A stretch of 10,414 nt of DNA from assembly GCA_964342835.1 (NCBI GenBank), contig CAYFGJ010000033.1, positions 1-10,414 on the forward strand, given 5' to 3'. This document shows positions 6,186 through 10,414 of the stretch, piece after piece; positions within the stretch are counted from its first letter, which is position 1; every line of letters begins with the position of its first letter. The translations under genes were made by a program, and so were the position numbers. Origin of the DNA: GCA-2716945 sp964342835 (GTDB lineage: Bacteria > Pseudomonadota > Gammaproteobacteria > GCA-002705445 > GCA-002716945). The notes under the pieces are model-generated. The model saw nothing but the letters and a program-made list of their open reading frames with translations. It did not search any database and was not told where the DNA came from.

Positions 6186-7958
6186 TTAAAAATTAGTTGC
6201 CAAAGATATATATATTGAGGCACCTTCGGTATTATAATTATGAGCTTGTCTATATTTTTTATCAAATATATTATTTATTTTAAATGAAATTATATAATCA
6301 TTTTTTTTATGTAAATAATTTGCATTGAAAATCATATAACCTCCTAATCTCTGATAATCATAAATTGAATTGTCTCTTACACTTTCACCCAACATCGTTA
6401 GTGATAGTATATTATTTACGTCATATCCATATGAAAATTTTCCAACTATTTTATTTCTAGGTCTTCTAGAGAGTAATGTGTCATTAGTTAGATCATCAGC
6501 TTCTTGATATGTATAATCAATTTTATAATCAATTAAATTGAAAGTATTTTTATAAACCATTTCTATTCCTGTAATTCGTGCTTTATTTAAGTTTTGCATA
6601 ATTGACCCATCAGATTCTATTAAATTTCTAATTTCATTATTAAATATTGATAATGAAAAATAATTATTTTTTTCTAATTTGTACTTAAAACCAACTTCTG
6701 CAGAAATTGATTCTTCAGGTTTTAGTTTTGCATTTCCTCCATAACCAAATAAATCAGTACCATCTGGTGATCTAAATGATTTACCTAAACCAGTTGTAAA
6801 CATTAGATTGTTGTTAATATAATATCCAATGTTAATATTTCCAGTAAAATAATTACCATATCTAGAATGATTTATGAGACGTATTCCGGTATTAATAATA
6901 TTTTGTTTAAATGGTATGTATTCTGACTGAATAAAAAATTCATTAATGTTATTGGATATTTTAAATGATGTTCCATATGATAGTTCATATAAAGCCTCAT
7001 CAATATATGAAAAACCTAATATAGAATTCGTATGAAATAAATCGTAATAATTATTTTCTATACTAAATTGATTTATTTTTGTATGAGTATAATCTGTAGC
7101 CAACACAGAAGCTTGATCAATTTTATTTTGTTTAGTGATGTAATAATACGTAGATTTATAATCAATATTTTTTTGAACTAAAGACATTTTTATATGTTTG
7201 TCTTTATGATCTTGAATTAAATTATTTCCAAAACTATCATATTCTGTACTTCCATCACTCTCATAATAATCTAATTCAAATAAGTTTTTCTTTATTTCAT
7301 ATTGGTAATTGATACTCAAGTTTCTATTTTTATATTCATGATCTTTTGATGAATCTACTTTTGCTTTGTAAGAATCCGATCTTATTTCAGAATAATTAAA
7401 ATTTAATTTATTATTGCCATTTTCATATTTTTTATAAAGATTAATTTTGTTAGTATTAAAACGACCTGAACTTACAATAAAAGAATTTGCATCTTCTATA
7501 TTCTTTTTAGTAATAATGTTGATTACTCCTCCAATAGTATTTTGTCCATATAAGGTCGACATACTTCCTTTTGCAATTTCAATTCTATCTATCATTCCAA
7601 CAGATATATGTTGTATTGATGGAACACCAAGTGTTCCTGGATTTAATTCAACTCCATTAATCAATATTTTTGTATGATTACTTTCAGAACCTCTTAGAAA
7701 TATTGACTTAGTTTGGCCAGGGCCACCATTACTACCTATGCTGATTGAACTAGAAAAATTTAATAAACTATCAATCGAATCAAATCCATACTTTTGTATT
7801 TCTCTTGATGTTATTATTTCTGTTGAATTAAGTGAATCAAATACTGTATTTGTCCTTTTAGAAGGTGTTATAACAATTTGATCTAAATCAGAATCTGCTA
7901 ATACAAAATCTACCGATAAGGCAATAATGAAGAATATATTATATAAGCTTTTACCCAT
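6186..7958 (-). CDS. btuB: TonB-dependent vitamin B12 receptor, BtuB-like
   Basis: An outer-membrane 22-strand beta-barrel receptor that imports cobalamin using TonB energy. 590 residues, close to E. coli BtuB (614). Order: signal peptide 1-21 (hydrophobic core, probable cut after VLA); TonB box about 26-32 (DQIVITP); plug about 40-155 with LRGSESNHTKILINGVELN and RIEIAKGSMSTLYG..GGVINIITKK, close to the BtuB plug; then a barrel with alternating aromatic/polar strands, ending in Phe (ISLATNF) as outer-membrane barrels do. The cobalamin riboswitch directly upstream independently supports B12 as substrate. The ATG at 7958 has GGAGGT 12 bases upstream, within the riboswitch expression platform. 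A membrane protein gene follows after 24 bp. A generic TonB receptor for another ligand is unlikely given the riboswitch. Confidence 0.93.
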   Translation of the reverse strand: MGKSLYNIFFIIALSVDFVLADSDLDQIVITPSKRTNTVFDSLNSTEIITSREIQKYGFDSIDSLLNFSSSISIGSNGGPGQTKSIFLRGSESNHTKILINGVELNPGTLGVPSIQHISVGMIDRIEIAKGSMSTLYGQNTIGGVINIITKKNIEDANSFIVSSGRFNTNKINLYKKYENGNNKLNFNYSEIRSDSYKAKVDSSKDHEYKNRNLSINYQYEIKKNLFELDYYESDGSTEYDSFGNNLIQDHKDKHIKMSLVQKNIDYKSTYYYITKQNKIDQASVLATDYTHTKINQFSIENNYYDLFHTNSILGFSYIDEALYELSYGTSFKISNNINEFFIQSEYIPFKQNIINTGIRLINHSRYGNYFTGNINIGYYINNNLMFTTGLGKSFRSPDGTDLFGYGGNAKLKPEESISAEVGFKYKLEKNNYFSLSIFNNEIRNLIESDGSIMQNLNKARITGIEMVYKNTFNLIDYKIDYTYQEADDLTNDTLLSRRPRNKIVGKFSYGYDVNNILSLTMLGESVRDNSIYDYQRLGGYMIFNANYLHKKNDYIISFKINNIFDKKYRQAHNYNTEGASIYISLATNF

Positions 7959-7987
7959 CTTGTATAAAGCACCTCCGCTCTATGGGT
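7953..7987 (-). promoter_or_regulatory. Expression-platform hairpin sequestering the btuB ribosome site and start
   Basis: ATAGAGC (7983-7977) pairs with GCTTTAT (7970-7964) over 7 bp including one G-U, leaving GGAGGT, the btuB Shine-Dalgarno, as a six-base loop. The loop and its stem edge (GCGGAGG, 7978-7972) can pair with CCCCCGC (8031-8025) of the B12-box loop with one mismatch, the expected L5-L13 kissing contact. Alternatively or in addition, ACCCAT (7987-7982) can pair with ATGGGT (7958-7953), burying the ATG; this outer helix shares two bases with the inner stem. There is no T-run, so control looks translational. Confidence 0.7.
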
Positions 7988-8072
7988 TTCCTCATCATGT
8001 TGGTTTTCGGACTTATATACCGTTGCGGGGGCAGTGCAGATTACGTAATTACTGACTTTCCCAACTTCATGA
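7964..8072 (-). promoter_or_regulatory. Cobalamin riboswitch in the btuB leader
   Basis: Reading the minus strand from 8072: a P1-like arm TCATGAAGTTGG, the conserved GGGAAAG, a short P4-like arm, then the B12 box CTGCCCCCGCAACGGTA (8034-8018), TCCGAAAACC, and the closing arm CCAACATGATGA ending at 7992. GTTGG/CCAAC plus TCAT/ATGA close the outer helix. ACTG/CGGT can form P5, with CCCCCGCAA as its loop. The core is only about 81 bases, lacking the extra arms of the E. coli btuB element, and its GGGAAAG..TCCGAA arrangement resembles compact environmental B12 riboswitches such as env8. The core is followed by a hairpin carrying the btuB Shine-Dalgarno. Ligand binding should repress btuB. The preferred cobalamin form cannot be told from sequence alone. 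Confidence 0.9.
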
Positions 8073-8077
8073 GACTT

Positions 8078-8848
8078 TTAATTTTTTATGCCTGTACCTT
8101 TTGATAGAAGTAACAAAGCAATTAAATACAATATAATTGTAATTGACATTATAATCAAGATAGAAAATTCTAAATTCAATTCTTCAATACCTAAAAAACC
8201 ATATCTAAATGAACTTACAATATATGCAATTGGATTAAACAGAGAAATGGTTTGCCACATCGTTGGCAATAAATCAATTGCAAAAAATGTACCACCAAGA
8301 TATGTTAATGGCGCTAAAATAAATGTTGGTACAATATTAATATCATCCCAACTTTTTGCATATACAGCATTAATAAAACCAGCTGTTGAAAAAAGGAATG
8401 CAGTTATAAATGTCATAAATATGGTTATTCCTAGATGTACAATTTTTATATCTGTAAAAAAAGTAATAACTATATATACTGCTATACCTACAGCAAAACC
8501 TCTTAGGATTCCACCTGTTATATAACCAAGTAATATTATATTATTTGACACTGGTGATACTAACAATTCTTCAATACTTTTCATAAATTTTGAACTATAA
8601 AAAGAACCAACAACATTCATATAAGAATTTGAAATAACTGGCATTATAATTAAACCGGGTATTATGTAATCCATATAACTAAAATTTTTTATTTCCCCAA
8701 TCCTTTCTCCAATGAAATTTCCAAAAATTATTATATAAAGAAACATTGTGACTACAGATGGCAAGATAGTCTGAATCCATATTCTTGCAAATCTTAAAAA
8801 TTCTTTTATTACAATTGTTTTATACGGAATTAAGATATTTTTCTTCAT
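8078..8848 (-). CDS. yadH: ABC-2 type transporter permease, YadH-like
   Basis: The inner-membrane permease of a two-gene ABC exporter. 256 residues, the same length as E. coli YadH and similar along the whole protein: an amphipathic N-terminus with RFARIWIQTILPSVVTMFLYIIIFGNFIG, then SYMDYIIPGLIIMPVISN, the IEELLVSPV motif typical of ABC-2 permeases, FILAPLTYLGGTFF, and FNPIAYIVSSFRYGFLG near the end. Six membrane segments are expected. The start lies 5 bp after the yadG stop, so the pair is co-transcribed and probably coupled. YadGH substrate is not established in E. coli and cannot be read here. The stop is only 5 bases from the cobalamin riboswitch, so yadH transcripts probably run through it unless they terminate inside it. 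Confidence 0.93.
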   Translation of the reverse strand: MKKNILIPYKTIVIKEFLRFARIWIQTILPSVVTMFLYIIIFGNFIGERIGEIKNFSYMDYIIPGLIIMPVISNSYMNVVGSFYSSKFMKSIEELLVSPVSNNIILLGYITGGILRGFAVGIAVYIVITFFTDIKIVHLGITIFMTFITAFLFSTAGFINAVYAKSWDDINIVPTFILAPLTYLGGTFFAIDLLPTMWQTISLFNPIAYIVSSFRYGFLGIEELNLEFSILIIMSITIILYLIALLLLSKGTGIKN

Positions 8849-8853
8849 AATTT

Positions 8854-9765
8854 TTAATCATCCGTAAGTTGAATAAACACTTCTTCTAGTTTATTTCTTT
8901 TATTTAAAATACTTCCAACATCAATATTAATAGATTTTAATTTTTCAATAATTTCTGTAACTGACATAACTTCAGTTGTTATTTCACATGTATAATTATT
9001 AATTTTATTAATTTTACATTTATTTATTGCTGGAAGACTATTAAGCGGTTTAGTTGTTTTAACAATATAGGTATGTTGATTTTTTATTTGATAAATTTCA
9101 TCCATCGTTGATTTTTGAACAATATTTCCTTTATGTATAATCGCAAGATTTTTACATAATCTCTCAGCTTCTTCTAAATAATGAGTAGTTAGAATTATAG
9201 TGACACCTTTATCATTTAAATTTTTGAAGAAATCCCACATAGTTAATCTGAGTTCTGTATCAACACCAGCAGTAGGTTCATCCAATATTAATAATTTTGG
9301 ATCATGAATTAATGCTTTAGCAATCATCATTCTTCTTTTCATTCCACCTGATAATTCTCGTGGAGTATTTTTACGTTTATTCCATATACCTAATTGGTTT
9401 AATAGTTCATGTATTTTATCCTTTGCATATTTTTTCTCTATACCAAAATAACCCGCAATATTGAACATCGTTTCTTCAACTGTAATAAATTGATTTAAAT
9501 TATATTCCTGAGGTACTAAACCAATATTTCTTTTAACTAATTCTGGTTTTTTTCGAATATCATCTCCAAATACTAGGACTTGTCCAGAAGTAATTGTCAC
9601 TAAGGAAGAAATTATTCCGATTACTGTTGATTTTCCTGCTCCATTTGGTCCCAGAAATGCAAAAAGATCACCTTTTTTTACTGATAAATTGATGCAATTA
9701 AGTGCCTGTATACGATTTTTGTATATTTTATCAAGATTAATTATATCTATTGCGTTTTCAGTCAT
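8854..9765 (-). CDS. yadG: ABC transporter ATP-binding protein, YadG-like
   Basis: The cytoplasmic ATPase that powers YadH. 303 residues, against 308 for E. coli YadG, with extended similarity (for example IGIISSLV, GLVPQE, DEPTAGVD). All nucleotide-binding motifs are intact: Walker A GPNGAGKST (39-47), Q-loop Gln86, signature LSGGM (138-142), Walker B LLILDE (158-163), D-loop around 169, H-loop His195. A C-terminal extension of about 75 residues ending NKLEEVFIQLTDD is typical of DrrA/YadG-type ATPases. One ATPase with one permease implies a homodimer of each. First gene of the minus-strand cluster; the ribosome site is weak (GGA). Its promoter should lie in 9766-9850, but I could not identify a convincing one. 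Confidence 0.95.
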   Translation of the reverse strand: MTENAIDIINLDKIYKNRIQALNCINLSVKKGDLFAFLGPNGAGKSTVIGIISSLVTITSGQVLVFGDDIRKKPELVKRNIGLVPQEYNLNQFITVEETMFNIAGYFGIEKKYAKDKIHELLNQLGIWNKRKNTPRELSGGMKRRMMIAKALIHDPKLLILDEPTAGVDTELRLTMWDFFKNLNDKGVTIILTTHYLEEAERLCKNLAIIHKGNIVQKSTMDEIYQIKNQHTYIVKTTKPLNSLPAINKCKINKINNYTCEITTEVMSVTEIIEKLKSINIDVGSILNKRNKLEEVFIQLTDD

Positions 9766-9779
9766 AAAATTTCCATAAT

Positions 9780-9832
9780 AAAAAAAAGTTTTTTTTCAAA
9801 ATATTTGACAATGTTATATACTAACGTAAACT
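9780..9832 (+). promoter_or_regulatory. Promoter with A/T-tract for the lyase gene
   Basis: A perfect -35 TTGACA (9805-9810), 16-bp spacer and -10 TAAACT (9827-9832, 4 of 6) predict a start near 9839 and a leader of about 52 bases. A8-G-T8 at 9780-9796 falls at about -59 to -43, where an UP element would sit, and may also bend the DNA. An alternative extended -10 (TG then TATATA, 9812-9820) overlaps. Prediction from sequence only. Confidence 0.55.
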
Positions 9833-9852
9833 TATCGAGTTATAACAGATAA
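9832..9852. promoter_or_regulatory. Nested dyad at the predicted lyase transcription start
   Basis: Arms TTATC (9832-9836) and GATAA (9848-9852) flank the 8-bp palindrome GTTATAAC (9839-9846), with spacing off by one base. It overlaps the end of the -10 and the predicted start, a usual repressor position. No known regulator consensus is recognised, and AT-rich dyads arise readily by chance. Confidence 0.25.
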
Positions 9853-9890
9853 ACAATATATATCAAGACCATATTGAGTATAAAAGAGAA

Positions 9891-10414
9891 ATGAGTCATA
9901 CATCCTATAAAAGTGCGAAAGTTAGACTTCAAAGAAGCGAATTAGCTGTGCCCGGTTCATCTCCAAAAATGTTTGAAAAAGCATTAAATTCTGATGCCGA
10001 TTATATTTTTTTAGATTTAGAAGATGCTGTTTCTCCAAATGATAAAGTTACTGCTCGTGAAAACGTAATACACGCACTCAAAGAAATGGATTGGAGAGGT
10101 AATGGTAAAACCATTTCTGTAAGAATTAATGGATTAGATACTCATTACATGTACAAAGATGTTATTGAGTTGATGTTACAGGCTGGAGAATATATAGATA
10201 CTATTTTGATTCCTAAAGTTGGAGTTAGAGATGATGTTTATGTAGTAGATTGTTTAGTTACACAGATTGAACAAGAAAGAGATCTTAAATCTAAAATAGG
10301 ATTAGAATGCCTTATAGAAAGTGCTTTAGGTATGGTTAATATAGAAGAAATTGCACAATCTAGTTCTAGGCTTGAAGCTTTACATTTTGGTGTTGCAGAT
10401 TATGCTGCTAGTTT
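9891..10414 (+). CDS. L-malyl-CoA/beta-methylmalyl-CoA lyase-like protein, 3'-truncated by window edge
   Basis: A member of the HpcH/HpaI aldolase (CitE-like) superfamily; the closest fit is Mcl, which reversibly cleaves malyl-CoA to glyoxylate plus acetyl-CoA, or beta-methylmalyl-CoA to glyoxylate plus propionyl-CoA, with Mg2+ in the cytoplasm. 174 complete codons are visible of an expected 300-340, so the C-terminal lid is missing. Supporting motifs: LQRSELAVPGS (13-23), FLDLEDAV (40-47), VRING with LDTHYMY about 78-88, IPKVG, LIES with the metal ligand Glu143, and LHFGVADYAAS with Asp170. ATG 9891 follows AAAGAGAA and matches the usual N-terminus. It is transcribed away from yadG from a TTGACA promoter. 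CitE-type citramalyl-CoA lyase is the main alternative, but the HFGVADYAAS and LDTHYMY stretches favour Mcl. The pathway cannot be set without neighbours downstream. Confidence 0.88.
   Translation, partial: MSHTSYKSAKVRLQRSELAVPGSSPKMFEKALNSDADYIFLDLEDAVSPNDKVTARENVIHALKEMDWRGNGKTISVRINGLDTHYMYKDVIELMLQAGEYIDTILIPKVGVRDDVYVVDCLVTQIEQERDLKSKIGLECLIESALGMVNIEEIAQSSSRLEALHFGVADYAAS

Noticed and set aside
7447..7677. Plus-strand open frame opposite the btuB plug domain
   Set aside because: It is a mirror of the conserved plug coding sequence and has no independent support.
8088..8525. Plus-strand 145-codon open frame opposite yadH
   Set aside because: yadH on the minus strand matches a known family over its full length; this frame is its shadow.
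8078..9765. The ABC pair as the inner-membrane B12 importer (BtuCD)
   Set aside because: The permease is ABC-2 type and both proteins match YadGH exporters in length and motifs; BtuC has about ten spans and a different fold.
9780..9796. A8-G-T8 as an intrinsic terminator
   Set aside because: The arms would fold with almost no loop and no G-C pairs, and it lies upstream of both divergent genes, where no transcript should end.

Overview
The window is AT-rich (roughly 30% G+C by eye), densely packed and free of mobile elements. Its proteins resemble gammaproteobacterial ones: a Pseudomonas-type NrdA with two ATP-cones, a matching NrdB, and close YadG/YadH relatives. With the short intergenic regions and the L-malyl-CoA lyase-like gene, this suggests a streamlined, probably marine gammaproteobacterium. 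The taxonomic placement is inference; no rRNA or other phylogenetic marker is present.

Layout. (1) Positions 1-1263, plus strand: 3' part of an MgtE magnesium channel gene whose start lies before the window. (2) 1264-1427: a regulatory region with a weak terminator, two DnaA-box-like sites one helical turn apart, a tandem NrdR operator and a sigma70-type promoter. (3) 1428-5652, plus strand: an aerobic class I ribonucleotide reductase operon. It consists of nrdA, an unrecognised 65-residue single-span membrane protein, and nrdB, all joined by start/stop overlaps. (4) 5661-9765, minus strand, convergent with nrdB: yadG-yadH (ABC-2 type exporter), a compact cobalamin riboswitch, a BtuB-like TonB-dependent receptor, and a small polytopic membrane protein that may be the inner-membrane partner. 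(5) 9766-9890: a divergent regulatory region with an A-tract/T-tract, a TTGACA promoter and a dyad. (6) 9891 to the end, plus strand: 5' part of an L-malyl-CoA/beta-methylmalyl-CoA lyase-like gene.

How the parts work together. The reductase operon makes dNTPs for replication. Its promoter carries sites for NrdR (which senses the nucleotide pool) and DnaA (which links to replication initiation). The btuB part of the minus-strand cluster is a vitamin B12 uptake module. Its riboswitch can present the btuB Shine-Dalgarno in a hairpin loop complementary to the B12-box loop, and an outer helix can bury the start codon, so control looks translational. No B12-dependent enzyme is visible here; the reductase is the B12-independent oxygen/tyrosyl-radical type.

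Most unusual points: the small membrane gene inside nrdAB, the membrane protein paired with BtuB in place of visible BtuCD genes, and the riboswitch packed into the 119 bp between yadH and btuB. No gene-free stretch exceeds 165 bases. I see no tRNA, rRNA, CRISPR, transposon or phage signal.
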